From NCBI GenBank assembly GCA_910588535.1, contig CAJUOO010000027.1:1-40540 (forward strand): 40,540 nucleotides of DNA. Direction: 5' to 3'. The position numbers and the translations under genes were made by a program. This DNA is from an uncultured Lachnospiraceae bacterium (GTDB lineage: Bacteria > Bacillota > Clostridia > Lachnospirales > Lachnospiraceae). Below are positions 16,196-25,895 of the stretch, in pieces (the stretch's first letter is position 1; the number at the start of each line of letters is the position of its first letter). The notes beneath the pieces were generated by a model that was not told the DNA's origin, ran no database searches, and saw only the letters and a list, made by a program, of their open reading frames with translations.

Positions 16196-17172
16196 CTCGC
16201 ACTGTATTTTATAATTAACAGCTCAACGCCAAGCCTGTCATCGATCTTGCCCGTTTTCACCGCTTCCTCCGTCTCCACACATTCCTCTATCGTTCTTTTT
16301 AGCTCTCCTGTCTCCATCTGCTTTGCCTGTGAAAGATACTTTCCCATTAAAAATGCCGGAAGCTTCGTCTGTTTTGCTATCTCTGCTGAAGCTTTTCCTT
16401 CTCTTGAAAGCTGTTTTATCATCAAAAGTAAATGATATTCTCGTGCCATTAAAAATAGAATCCGCATGGGCGGTTCCTTTAATGTCAATAATTCATAATA
16501 ATACTCCAACGCTTTTTTCTGTCTTTTTTCGCTGATTGCATGAATCATATCAAATATCTTTCCAGTAATTTGCACAGAACATACTGCCTCTATATCTTCC
16601 TTTGTGACAATCTCTCTTCCTGCTGTGTAGGAGCTAAGCTTCTGCCATTCCTGATAGATATTTTCCATATCGGTTCCCGTGCGGGAAAGAAAGAAACGCA
16701 TGTCCTCCTCCTTAATCTTCTTTCCTTCCTTCCCCATCATACCAAGAACCCACGCAATCAGCTTTGCATCTGTCTGTCTCTTCATCTCACAGACATATCC
16801 TCTATCCTTCACAGCCTTATAAAGTCGGTTTCTCTTATCAATCTCCTCCTCCACAAAAAGCAGGATGGTACTTTCTGGTATTCCCTTCACATACTCCGCC
16901 ATATCCTCATTTGCCGACTTAAAAAATCCGGTATTCTCCATTAAAATCAAGCGATAATCAGAAAAAAATGGCACAGTTTCCGCGACGTCAATAATTTCCT
17001 TTACATGGATACCCTTTCCCTCGTAAACATTCAGATTCATGGTATCTCCCTCAGGAAGAATTGCCTGAATCAGACGATTTTTATAGCTTCTTTTTAAATA
17101 AGTCTCCTCACCATACAAAAGATAGGCGTGCTTAAAACTACGATTTTTAATATCTGCCATAATATTCTGCAT
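16192..17172 (-). CDS. holA: DNA polymerase III delta subunit
   Basis: The 326-residue protein fits HolA/YqeN, the clamp-loader subunit that opens the sliding clamp. Visible family features are the N-terminal HAYLLYGEE strand-loop, the LILMENTGF segment, the SYTAGREIVTKEDIEAVC link into the C-terminal part, and the helical collar domain with LEYYYELLTLKEPP and LFLMAREYHLLL. The Walker A motif is absent, as is normal for delta. The start at 17172 follows AAGGAG by six bases; an upstream ATG has no site. It lies 83 bases after addA and is probably part of the same transcript. Confidence 0.88.
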   Translation of the reverse strand: MQNIMADIKNRSFKHAYLLYGEETYLKRSYKNRLIQAILPEGDTMNLNVYEGKGIHVKEIIDVAETVPFFSDYRLILMENTGFFKSANEDMAEYVKGIPESTILLFVEEEIDKRNRLYKAVKDRGYVCEMKRQTDAKLIAWVLGMMGKEGKKIKEEDMRFFLSRTGTDMENIYQEWQKLSSYTAGREIVTKEDIEAVCSVQITGKIFDMIHAISEKRQKKALEYYYELLTLKEPPMRILFLMAREYHLLLMIKQLSREGKASAEIAKQTKLPAFLMGKYLSQAKQMETGELKRTIEECVETEEAVKTGKIDDRLGVELLIIKYSAR

Positions 17173-17255
17173 ACTTTTCTCCTTACTCTTATCAATCGGC
17201 AATTGTGGTCATTATATGATTTTATTATCAAGAAAGATCTGCAGACAGTCCTCTC

Positions 17256-20200
17256 TTAAAAATTCACTGCTTTATCCATCGCAAAGGAATACAGTATCAT
17301 CTCCTTCACCGTTTTTCCAGTTATCTGTTCCAGTGCCTGCTTATAGCACTCAAACTGCGTATGATACCTCTTTTTTAAAAATTCTATTCCATTTGCCCCC
17401 ACGTAATCCGTTTTATAATCCAGAAGCACAAGTTCATTATCTTCCTCAAAGAATACATCAATAATCCCCTGAAGCAGCACTAATTCTGTGCTCTCAGTCT
17501 CATTATAAAATTCCTTTGCCTGCCTTCCTATCACAAAAGGCTGCTCCCGGAATAGCCTTCCTTCTTTCTCTGCGAGCCGGATTCTTTTTCCTATTGGGCT
17601 GGAAAATAGCTTCCAGAGCTTCCATACATTTATCTGTCTTCGCTCTGTACCTGTAAGCTGCTTTTCCCGCTCCATCTGATCAAGTTGTGCCTCTATCTCT
17701 TCTTTTGTATCTGTCGCTGACAGACACAGGCGCTCTAAAACATTGTGGTATAACGTTCCTCTGGCAACTCCTCCCTTCTCTTCATACCCGCTGATAAAAT
17801 CGGGCAAAAGCGGCGGCTCCTCAGGAAGCAACATCACTGTCTCCTGTGTCTCTTCCATCTCTAATTGCTGACTTCTTTTCTTAATCTCAGACACAGACAC
17901 TTTTCCGTGAAGGGTTATATCCCATGGATAAGGATAAGAATAACTGAAATTTTCCTCTATCTCTCCCCGCACACCAAGATCATAAACTCGATTCTCATCC
18001 CACATAAACAGTCTTTGATAGCGCTCTTGTTGTTCCTGCTGGCGCAGAGTCTCTGCCTCGATCACCTCTGGCACAGTTGTGACAGCAATCTCAATTGCTC
18101 TATTTCCCTCACTTCTACACGCTGGAACAATCCAGTCCAGATAGCAGGTCGCACTGGAAAGTACGCCGTACAATAATGGCTCCTCCTGACATGCTGCCTC
18201 TGCCTCCCATCCTGCCAGACGCCTCCCGACATCTGTCACCGCTCCAGTTAATATAAGCTTTTCCTTCGCGCGGGTCATCGCCACGTAGAGGACACGAAGT
18301 TCTTCCGCAAGATTTTCAAGGCGCAGGCTTCTTTGCAAGATTCTTTTTATCAGTGTTGCTGATCTTGTGCGATTGGTATAATCTACATAATCTGCACCAA
18401 TACCCATATCAGGGTGCAAGACAAGCTTCTCTGTGGTATCCTGCTGATTAAAACGCCTTCCAAGACCTGCGAGAATAACTATCGGAAATTCCAGACCCTT
18501 ACTTTTATGAATACTCATAATGCGGATGGCATTCTCGTTCTCTCCCGCCTCAGGTGCTTCGCCATAATCAACCTCATATTTATTCAGTTTCTCAATATAA
18601 CGCAGAAACTGGAATAGACCCCGGTAGCTGGTAGCTTCAAAAGCATATGCCTTCTCTATCAGCATCTCCAGATTCTGCCTTCTCTTCTGACCAGAAGGCA
18701 TTGCCATACTGTAATCCCCATATCCTGTATCCCTGATAATTAGGCGAATCAATTCATGGACAGGAGTGTAGGAAGCAATGTCCCGCATGCGAGCAAGCTC
18801 CTGATAAAATCGGCAAAGCTTTTCTATAGCAGAAAATGCTCCATCCGCTCCCGCATCCACACACAACACCACAGCATCCATAAGACAACCCTCCGGGTAC
18901 AATGCCCGAAGTTCACCCAGCTCAGCTCCTGAAAAACCTCCAAGCGGTGAGCGAAGCACTCCCGCAAGAGGAATATCCTGCCTTGGATTATCGATCACTC
19001 TCAGATAATTTAGTACTGTCTGTACCTCCACAGCAGTAAAATACCCACTCTGTGACTGAGCATATGCTGGAATTCCCTCCTCCGTGAGTACAGTCAAAAG
19101 AGCATCCGCGTAGTTTCCGCCACTTCTCAGAAGAATCACAATATCACGATAACACGCTCTTCGGTAATTCGCCGTCTCTTTATCCCAGACAAGCAAACCC
19201 TCCTCTCCTGTCAGCTCACGTATTCGTCCTGCAATTACCTTTGCCTCCAGCTCTCCCGCGGTAAATTCCTGAAGCCTGCCTTCCTCCGCTCTTCTCTCTA
19301 TCAAACACAGCTCCGTTATGGTATCCTCCTGCCTCTGTCCTTGTGGCTTTGGAGAAAAAGAGGCTCCCACATAGAGTGCTTCGCTGTCATCATAACAGAT
19401 ATTTCCAAGTTGTCTTGTCATAATGCGACAAAATACCTCATTTACGCTAGAGAGCACCTCACTGCGGCTTCGAAAATTTTTGTGCAGATCAATTCTTTGA
19501 TAATCTCCGCCCTCCAAGGAATAGCTGTCATGCTTCTCCATAAATAACTCTGGTCTTGCCAGACGAAACTTATAGATACTCTGTTTTACATCGCCAACCA
19601 TAAAAATATTAGGTTTTCCCTCCGCCACACCGGAGATGCTGGTAAGAATAATCTCCTGAACCAGATTACTGTCCTGATATTCATCAATCATAATCTGAGC
19701 AAACTGCTCTCTGTACTCTCTTGCTGCCTTTGTGGGAACCCAATTGCCGCTCTCATCCTTCACGGCAAGTAGCTTAAGGGCAATATGCTCCACATCATGA
19801 AAATCGATCACATTTTTTTCTCTTTTTTTTGCCTGATAGCGCGCAAGGAACTCGACGGAAAGCTTAATTAACATGCCAAGCGGACGCCTTGCAGCACATA
19901 TATCAGAAAGAATATCATGTTCTGTCCTGCTGTAAAATTGCCTGATAAGTCCTTTTATATCATCCTTTACGCTATCCCTTGCTGCTTTTACCTGAGCCCT
20001 TTTCTCCGGCGAAACTTCATCCGATTTCTTTGATGATAACCGGTCAAAGCTTATTGCTTTAAGTGCTTTTCCAAGTTCCGTGTAGCCGCTCGCCCTGCGA
20101 AGAACATCCAGCTTGTCAAGATCTGAGAGCAATGCCTCCTCGTACATAAAAGGGCCATCTGCCTCCCTGCAAAGCTCAAGAGCTCTGTCGAGCCTTCGAA

Positions 20201-20882
20201 TCCAATCTTCATTTAATAAAGTAATATATTGCAAAAGAAATCGGGCAGACTCTGTATCACTCCACTCTTCCATGGACTCTGGCTCATACTGACCAAGAGC
20301 TCTCCAGAGCCATTCTTCCGGCTCAGGTCCGCTCATAGAAAATTCATATAGCTTTTCTATTAACTCTATAAGCCCTGAATCGCTCTTCCCCGTTGAATAG
20401 CTTTCCACAAAGTCTATAAATTCTTGACTTCCCTCCTGATAGTAATCCTCCAAAAGAGCCTCCGCCACATCTGATTTCATCAGCCGCTGTTCTCCCTCAT
20501 CCCCGACGCGAAAGGACGGATCAAGCTCTGTCTCATCAAAATGCTCTCGCAGCACCCTCATGCAGAAGCTGTCAATTGTGGTAATGGGCGCAGTATGTAC
20601 CAGAGTTGACTGTCTCTGCAGGTGCTCATCCTCCGGCGCAAGCTCCATACATTCCTCTATTCTCTGCCCTATTCTCTCGCGCATCTCTGCCGCCGCCGCA
20701 TTGGTAAAGGTAACAATAAGAAGCCTGTCAATATCAAGAGGATGAGATTTATCTGTGATAATGGACAAAATTCTCTCCACCAAAACTGCTGTCTTTCCAG
20801 AACCTGCCGCAGCAGACACAAGCAGATTACAATTTCTAGCCTCAATTACCTTCCTCTGTTCCTCTGTCCACATGGTCGACAT
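17256..20882 (-). CDS. addA: ATP-dependent helicase/nuclease subunit AddA
   Basis: The 1208-residue protein is a UvrD-type helicase with the Walker A loop at residues 24-31 (AAAGSGKT), IDEYQDSN, VGDVKQSIYKFR, the RIMSIHKSKGLEFP motif, LYVAMTRAKEKL, and a C-terminal RecB-type nuclease domain with LLDYKTD. With AddB it resects double-strand breaks and regulates degradation at Chi sites to start RecA-dependent repair. The start at 20882 is chosen because AAAGGAGG lies six bases upstream. The frame overlaps the end of addB by 41 bases, which indicates coupling. Length is normal for the family. Confidence 0.95.
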   Translation of the reverse strand: MSTMWTEEQRKVIEARNCNLLVSAAAGSGKTAVLVERILSIITDKSHPLDIDRLLIVTFTNAAAAEMRERIGQRIEECMELAPEDEHLQRQSTLVHTAPITTIDSFCMRVLREHFDETELDPSFRVGDEGEQRLMKSDVAEALLEDYYQEGSQEFIDFVESYSTGKSDSGLIELIEKLYEFSMSGPEPEEWLWRALGQYEPESMEEWSDTESARFLLQYITLLNEDWIRRLDRALELCREADGPFMYEEALLSDLDKLDVLRRASGYTELGKALKAISFDRLSSKKSDEVSPEKRAQVKAARDSVKDDIKGLIRQFYSRTEHDILSDICAARRPLGMLIKLSVEFLARYQAKKREKNVIDFHDVEHIALKLLAVKDESGNWVPTKAAREYREQFAQIMIDEYQDSNLVQEIILTSISGVAEGKPNIFMVGDVKQSIYKFRLARPELFMEKHDSYSLEGGDYQRIDLHKNFRSRSEVLSSVNEVFCRIMTRQLGNICYDDSEALYVGASFSPKPQGQRQEDTITELCLIERRAEEGRLQEFTAGELEAKVIAGRIRELTGEEGLLVWDKETANYRRACYRDIVILLRSGGNYADALLTVLTEEGIPAYAQSQSGYFTAVEVQTVLNYLRVIDNPRQDIPLAGVLRSPLGGFSGAELGELRALYPEGCLMDAVVLCVDAGADGAFSAIEKLCRFYQELARMRDIASYTPVHELIRLIIRDTGYGDYSMAMPSGQKRRQNLEMLIEKAYAFEATSYRGLFQFLRYIEKLNKYEVDYGEAPEAGENENAIRIMSIHKSKGLEFPIVILAGLGRRFNQQDTTEKLVLHPDMGIGADYVDYTNRTRSATLIKRILQRSLRLENLAEELRVLYVAMTRAKEKLILTGAVTDVGRRLAGWEAEAACQEEPLLYGVLSSATCYLDWIVPACRSEGNRAIEIAVTTVPEVIEAETLRQQEQQERYQRLFMWDENRVYDLGVRGEIEENFSYSYPYPWDITLHGKVSVSEIKKRSQQLEMEETQETVMLLPEEPPLLPDFISGYEEKGGVARGTLYHNVLERLCLSATDTKEEIEAQLDQMEREKQLTGTERRQINVWKLWKLFSSPIGKRIRLAEKEGRLFREQPFVIGRQAKEFYNETESTELVLLQGIIDVFFEEDNELVLLDYKTDYVGANGIEFLKKRYHTQFECYKQALEQITGKTVKEMILYSFAMDKAVNF

Positions 20883-23800
20883 AACCATCCTCCTTTCCCT
20901 CCACAATTCTTCTTAAGAACTCCTCCCTGCCAAAATCATGTAACCGTCTATAATGAAATCCGGGCTGTGTCTCGTCAAAGCCGCAAACCGCCCTGTAATC
21001 ACAAAAATCACACGCCGTGCGATCACCCTTTTCATATGGCAATATAGCAATGTTCCCGGCAAGCATCTCCGATCCCATCTTTCCCATACTCTCCCTCACA
21101 TAGGTCATCGCCTGTGCAAATTGAGCGGCGCTGACCGCTGAAGACTGCTTGGAGAGTGTACCATCCTTATTATAGCTTACTGGAAGCACTTCAGATTTTT
21201 TCTCAAACTCTTGATCCATCAGGCGAATCACCTCCTCGCTGGAATTGACAAGCCCATTCATGCGCAGCTTGTCAAGCAGCTCCTTCTCCACCTGAACATT
21301 CTCAGAAAGCTCTGTGATGTCCACGACAGGGTCCTTTATATTATAATAGAAAATACCTGCTGGGATTACCAGCTTTCCGGGACTTTTGCGCCCATTTAGC
21401 TCCATGGCTGCATCCAGATAGACAAAAAGCTGAAGCTGAAGCCCATAATAAACAGAGGAAAAATCAAAGGCTGCCGACCCAGATTTATAGTCTATAATCT
21501 TAACATAGACATGATTCTCATCTTCATATAGATCCAGCCGGTCAATTCTTCCTTGAAGCCGCATCTCCTCCCCATTCTGAACTGGAATTGTCAAAGCCTT
21601 CAAATGATCTGCGCGAGAAAATGAGATCTCATAGCTCACCGGCTTAAATCTCCCCTTCTTAAGTTGATTTTGCAATGCCCAGACCGTGCGGTCTGTAATG
21701 CGGGTAAGCCTGTTGACCAGATAATGATTTCGCGCGCTGGCAGACAAGATACTGTTTCCATAATCCGTTGTCACCTCATCAATACATTCCGCCACCAAAG
21801 TTCTTCTCTGTTTTTCTGTCACATCAGTAAATTCTATGCCAAGGTCGGAAAGCTTTTTTGAATACTGCTCCATGGCACTGTGAAACATATTCCCCAGATC
21901 CATGGACAAAAGCTCATACTCTTCCCTCCTCTTAAGCCGGAGGCCATAGGTTAAAAAGTGTGCAAAAGCACACGCCGCATACTGCTCAAGCCTCGTCACA
22001 CTCTGAACTGGCTGCGGTCCATATAACCTAGCCGCTGCCACCTCACCGATATGGCTCTCCGCATCTCTGGGAAACGCTGCCTTTATATAATTTCTCACCC
22101 TATCCTTATACTCCTTATGCGAAAGATACCACGAGTACAGCTCTCCCCACTCTACGGAACATATCTCCCCAGAAAATTTATTATCCGATGTATCCCTAAT
22201 CCCCTTTAAGAAAAACTCCATCGATGCCTCCGGCGTAGTGAGATAACCAGACAAGAGGTTCTCCTCCGCTTTTCCCACCTTAAGAGATGGGAACAGCTTC
22301 TTTAGAGTGCCCGTCAAATAGGAAGGACGCAGCGCTTTTCCCTCTGCAGAAGTTCTGGAATAGCTAAGAAATAGATAATGAGATGGCTTTGTAAGATTTA
22401 GATAGAGATAAAATTTCTGAATATAAGCATTCTCTCGGACAGTCGGTGAGAGCGTGATATGCTGATTCTTCAAAAACTCTCTCTCCGCCTGTGATAAAAT
22501 CCCACCCTTGCTGCTATTTCTTGGGATCAGTCCGTCATTTAGCCCCAAGAAAAACAGCGCCTTAATATCCTTAAGACGGGTTCTCTCCATATCGCCCACC
22601 AAAACCTGATCCAGAGAAGGTGGGATAATACCGACCTTAATCTCCGCAAAACCAGAGTCCAAAATATCAGACAGTTCCCTTCTATCAATCTTCTCCTCAC
22701 CGAGCAATGCCACTACCTTGTCAAAAAGCTCCATCACAAGTGCGTAAGTCTGTCCGTACTCCTTGGCAAGTCCGGGCATACCCGCCGCCATAAACTGCTC
22801 TTCTCTCTCAGACAATTTTTTTTGAATGTCATGTGCGCGGATAAAGTTATAGAGGGCTGTCAGCTTTTCCTGAACGGTCGCCTGCTTTTCTTTCCAGACA
22901 GAGAGAAGAGGCTCTATATCATCAAATACCTGAACACGTAGAGCATTGATGTACTCTAACCGATCTGGCAAAACCTCTCTGGTACTTCTCGTCCACAGCC
23001 TCTCAAATCCAGATCGACTGCGTATGCCAAGCGCAAGACAATAATTTTCCAGCACATCTATATCTTCTTCTTTCATTTCTGTAAGTCCCGTTCTTAAATA
23101 GCGGAACACACTCTCATAGGAATAACTTTCCTTGACAATCATCAATGCCGCGCGCACAAATTCTACAAACGGATTTCCCATAATAGAATTTTTTCTGTCA
23201 AGAAAGCATGGGATGCCCTGCTTGTCAAACGCTTCTTTTAAAATATCCCCATACTGATCCATATCAGCGCTGATCACGGCAATATCGCGGTATCGAAGGC
23301 CCTTCTCCTTCACCAGATGCCAGATCCTGCGCGCCACATACTCTGTCTCTTTGGCTGGCGTCACCGCCTCCACCAAGACAATCTCCTCCTGCTTTCCAGC
23401 ATATACTCTATAGGGATAACGGAACAGATTCCTCTCAAGCGCGGCCAATGCCGGAGCCTCGCGAAAACGATATGGCTCACCCTCCATCCTCACAGGAGAA
23501 CACTGTGTGACATGTACCTCGTCCGCAAGCGCCCCAAGCTTTGCGATCGTCGTTTTACTCAGATGAAACAGCTCCTGTTCGCCACTGATCCGATATGGAT
23601 TTTCACTGGCAGGCAATGTCACCGTCACATAGACCATCTTTGCGCACTTTATCAATAATCCTAACAGGCGATACTGCACAGGTGTAAAACCTGTATAGCC
23701 GTCCAGACAGATCGCACTCTTCTTAATCAGTTCCGATCTCTCAACCACACGGCACAATACATCCAAAAGCTCCTCCTTTGTCACGTAGGTATCAGCCATA

Positions 23801-24306
23801 TATTCCTCAAAGCCTCTGCGAATTACTGCAAGATCCAAAAGCTTTGCTTTAAGCATCGGTTTTGTCTCTGAAAGCTCCATCATCTGCTCAAGCTCCTGCG
23901 TCCCGATCCCATATTGATATAGCTCCGAGATCATGGACTTAATCTCGGCGATAAAACCCGGAATATTCAATTTTGATCCATAGAGGGAAAGCTCCTTCTG
24001 ATACTTTCCCATCATCTTTCTGAGCACAAGATTTTTTCCCGTATCATCAAGCACCGGACGCTGCCTTACCGACAACTCCTCAAACACCCTGTAGGCAAGT
24101 CTGCCAAAGCTCAGCACATCAATATTAATTATTCCATTATGTGGATGAAGGCGCACCAGATCCTTCTGTGTCTCCATGGAAAATTGCTCTGGAACCAGTA
24201 TAAGATAATTGCTGTGAAGATCCTCCATCGATTCCTTAATAATTTTCTTATATAGCTGATAGGATTTCCCTGAACCAGAGCTTCCCAGAATCAGTTGTAA
24301 TGCCAT
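20842..24306 (-). CDS. addB: ATP-dependent helicase/nuclease subunit AddB
   Basis: The 1154-residue partner of AddA has an N-terminal Walker A loop (GSSGSGKS at residues 8-15), a helicase-like body, and a C-terminal RecB-family nuclease (GRIDRLDLY and IIDYKSG). Four cysteines for an iron-sulfur cluster are present: one in YAACAFAHF and three in CDFCDYRAVC. This matches the Fe-S nuclease of Firmicutes AddB. GGGAGG precedes the ATG. The gene follows the DUF4125 gene by 16 bases. Confidence 0.95.
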   Translation of the reverse strand: MALQLILGSSGSGKSYQLYKKIIKESMEDLHSNYLILVPEQFSMETQKDLVRLHPHNGIINIDVLSFGRLAYRVFEELSVRQRPVLDDTGKNLVLRKMMGKYQKELSLYGSKLNIPGFIAEIKSMISELYQYGIGTQELEQMMELSETKPMLKAKLLDLAVIRRGFEEYMADTYVTKEELLDVLCRVVERSELIKKSAICLDGYTGFTPVQYRLLGLLIKCAKMVYVTVTLPASENPYRISGEQELFHLSKTTIAKLGALADEVHVTQCSPVRMEGEPYRFREAPALAALERNLFRYPYRVYAGKQEEIVLVEAVTPAKETEYVARRIWHLVKEKGLRYRDIAVISADMDQYGDILKEAFDKQGIPCFLDRKNSIMGNPFVEFVRAALMIVKESYSYESVFRYLRTGLTEMKEEDIDVLENYCLALGIRSRSGFERLWTRSTREVLPDRLEYINALRVQVFDDIEPLLSVWKEKQATVQEKLTALYNFIRAHDIQKKLSEREEQFMAAGMPGLAKEYGQTYALVMELFDKVVALLGEEKIDRRELSDILDSGFAEIKVGIIPPSLDQVLVGDMERTRLKDIKALFFLGLNDGLIPRNSSKGGILSQAEREFLKNQHITLSPTVRENAYIQKFYLYLNLTKPSHYLFLSYSRTSAEGKALRPSYLTGTLKKLFPSLKVGKAEENLLSGYLTTPEASMEFFLKGIRDTSDNKFSGEICSVEWGELYSWYLSHKEYKDRVRNYIKAAFPRDAESHIGEVAAARLYGPQPVQSVTRLEQYAACAFAHFLTYGLRLKRREEYELLSMDLGNMFHSAMEQYSKKLSDLGIEFTDVTEKQRRTLVAECIDEVTTDYGNSILSASARNHYLVNRLTRITDRTVWALQNQLKKGRFKPVSYEISFSRADHLKALTIPVQNGEEMRLQGRIDRLDLYEDENHVYVKIIDYKSGSAAFDFSSVYYGLQLQLFVYLDAAMELNGRKSPGKLVIPAGIFYYNIKDPVVDITELSENVQVEKELLDKLRMNGLVNSSEEVIRLMDQEFEKKSEVLPVSYNKDGTLSKQSSAVSAAQFAQAMTYVRESMGKMGSEMLAGNIAILPYEKGDRTACDFCDYRAVCGFDETQPGFHYRRLHDFGREEFLRRIVEGKEDGYVDHVDRGTEEGN

Positions 24307-24322
24307 ACTCCCTCCCTACCTT

Positions 24323-24961
24323 CTATTTATCTGTGGACATAGACACAGATATAGGATCTGCCTCCTGCTTTTCTGCATCGTCAAGAGATAAATAACCGTA
24401 GCTTTTTACCTCCTTCTCACATATCATCTCATTCAAGTTCTGTCCCTCCTTCTTGAGAGAGACAACATAACGTCCATAACAAAGCAATGTCTCATCCGAA
24501 TATGTGCCAAGTTCTCCTCGCAAATATGTTTCTGCAGAGGTATCATACGGCGTGTCCTCACTTGTGTGAATTGGGCGCGCCTTGGCTATTATGGCAGGAT
24601 ATCTTTCTTGACATTCCATAAGCCACTCCACCTGAATCTTGATAATTTCCTCCGTGATCGCCAGCCTCTCTGCATTGTGCTGTATAAGATAGGGGGCAAG
24701 CTCCCTATAGCGCTCCGGCGCTGTGCTCTCCATCATTCTTGCATATTTCTCCGCAATTAGATTTCGACCCTCCTCTTTCGCCCTCTGCAGATCTCTGAGC
24801 CAGCTTTGTAGCAGCTCTCTGGAAAAACAAGAAAATTGTGCCCCTCTCATAATCACAAACGTTTGATGATCCTCCTGACAGGATGCTGTTCCTCCTTCAT
24901 TGTTCGTGCTCTGAAAAAACTCCCACTCCAGCTCAATAATCTGTTCGATTAACTTTTCCAT
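24323..24961 (-). CDS. DUF4125 family protein
   Basis: The 212-residue, mostly helical cytoplasmic protein matches what I know of DUF4125, with FVIMRGAQFSCF near the N-terminus, a long central helical segment, and YGRYVVSLKKEGQNL near residue 165. No signal peptide, metal site or nucleotide-binding motif is visible. The start at 24961 follows GGAGG by five bases. It sits 16 bases from both the DUF4037 and addB genes and always reads in the same direction. Function is unknown; the fixed neighbourhood with DUF4037 suggests a joint role. Confidence 0.8.
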   Translation of the reverse strand: MEKLIEQIIELEWEFFQSTNNEGGTASCQEDHQTFVIMRGAQFSCFSRELLQSWLRDLQRAKEEGRNLIAEKYARMMESTAPERYRELAPYLIQHNAERLAITEEIIKIQVEWLMECQERYPAIIAKARPIHTSEDTPYDTSAETYLRGELGTYSDETLLCYGRYVVSLKKEGQNLNEMICEKEVKSYGYLSLDDAEKQEADPISVSMSTDK

Positions 24962-24977
24962 CACTTCCTCCTTCTAT

Positions 24978-25895
24978 CTAGCCTTGCATCGCTGGCAGGC
25001 ACCTTATAATGGGGTCCTGAATCTTTGCCATTATACATGGCACATGATTTTCCAAAAAAACATCCGTCTCATCCGTAAGTCCCTGTCTTTGAAGCTCACT
25101 TCGCACGCTGTCGCAGATTCGCTCTATCCGCTCCTGCCTTTCTCCATCCACAGAGATAAGCTGCCGAAATTCCTCCTTGAGCTCAGAGAGTATCGAAAGC
25201 CTCTCCATCCCTCTGTGCATCCATTTATAAAACGGCGTATAGACACGATTTAACAGATATACCATAGAGATGCCTGCCCGCACAAATTCATCCAGCGCAA
25301 GCGCTGCAGCCACCTGCTCACCTCTGTGGATACATCTTCCATAATTATACTGCCCGCTCTGCGCCATTGTCGCCGCTCTAGCAGCGATCTTTTTTATCCG
25401 CACATCCTCAGGATAAAAGCCAAGCAGCTCCTTTCTCACCGATGAAAATTCACCATAAGAATCTTCAAACACCTTTCCATTGGTCGCCATGGCAAGATAA
25501 GCCTCCGGCAAAAATAGCCAATCCATCAATGTATCTGGCGCTTTTGGCTCTCCTATCATGCAGCGGTAGAAGCTCTTTGTCTCCAGCACGCCCACGCGCC
25601 CGTCACCATGAGGGGAGACCACCCTTTTGGAAAATCCCATAAACTCTCCCGGCAATGCAGCATACCCCTCTGCCATCTCTCTTCCCACCGCTCGAAAATC
25701 CTCCTCTGAAAGCCACAGGCAAAACGATGGTCCAAAATCATGATCCCTTGAGTACTCATCGTCAAATCCAAAGCACTCCGATCCCTGACCCACAAGCCCT
25801 GCACAGATCCTATCCCTATATTCTGGAAAACATTGATCCAGCCATGGCTTTCCAACTTCTTTATAATATATTTCCGAAAGCTGAAGTCCCTTCAT
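24978..25895 (-). CDS. DUF4037 nucleotidyltransferase-like protein
   Basis: The 305-residue protein has a Pol-beta-type nucleotidyltransferase signature near the N-terminus: G-Q-G-S at 36-39, then D45-D46 and D51-H-D53 in EYSRDHDFGP. The rest is helical. The pattern suggests nucleotide transfer to a protein, RNA or small molecule, but no substrate can be named. The ATG follows the TPR gene stop directly (TAG-ATG), and GGAGG lies seven bases before it inside the end of the TPR gene. This indicates tight translational coupling. Confidence 0.8.
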   Translation of the reverse strand: MKGLQLSEIYYKEVGKPWLDQCFPEYRDRICAGLVGQGSECFGFDDEYSRDHDFGPSFCLWLSEEDFRAVGREMAEGYAALPGEFMGFSKRVVSPHGDGRVGVLETKSFYRCMIGEPKAPDTLMDWLFLPEAYLAMATNGKVFEDSYGEFSSVRKELLGFYPEDVRIKKIAARAATMAQSGQYNYGRCIHRGEQVAAALALDEFVRAGISMVYLLNRVYTPFYKWMHRGMERLSILSELKEEFRQLISVDGERQERIERICDSVRSELQRQGLTDETDVFLENHVPCIMAKIQDPIIRCLPAMQG

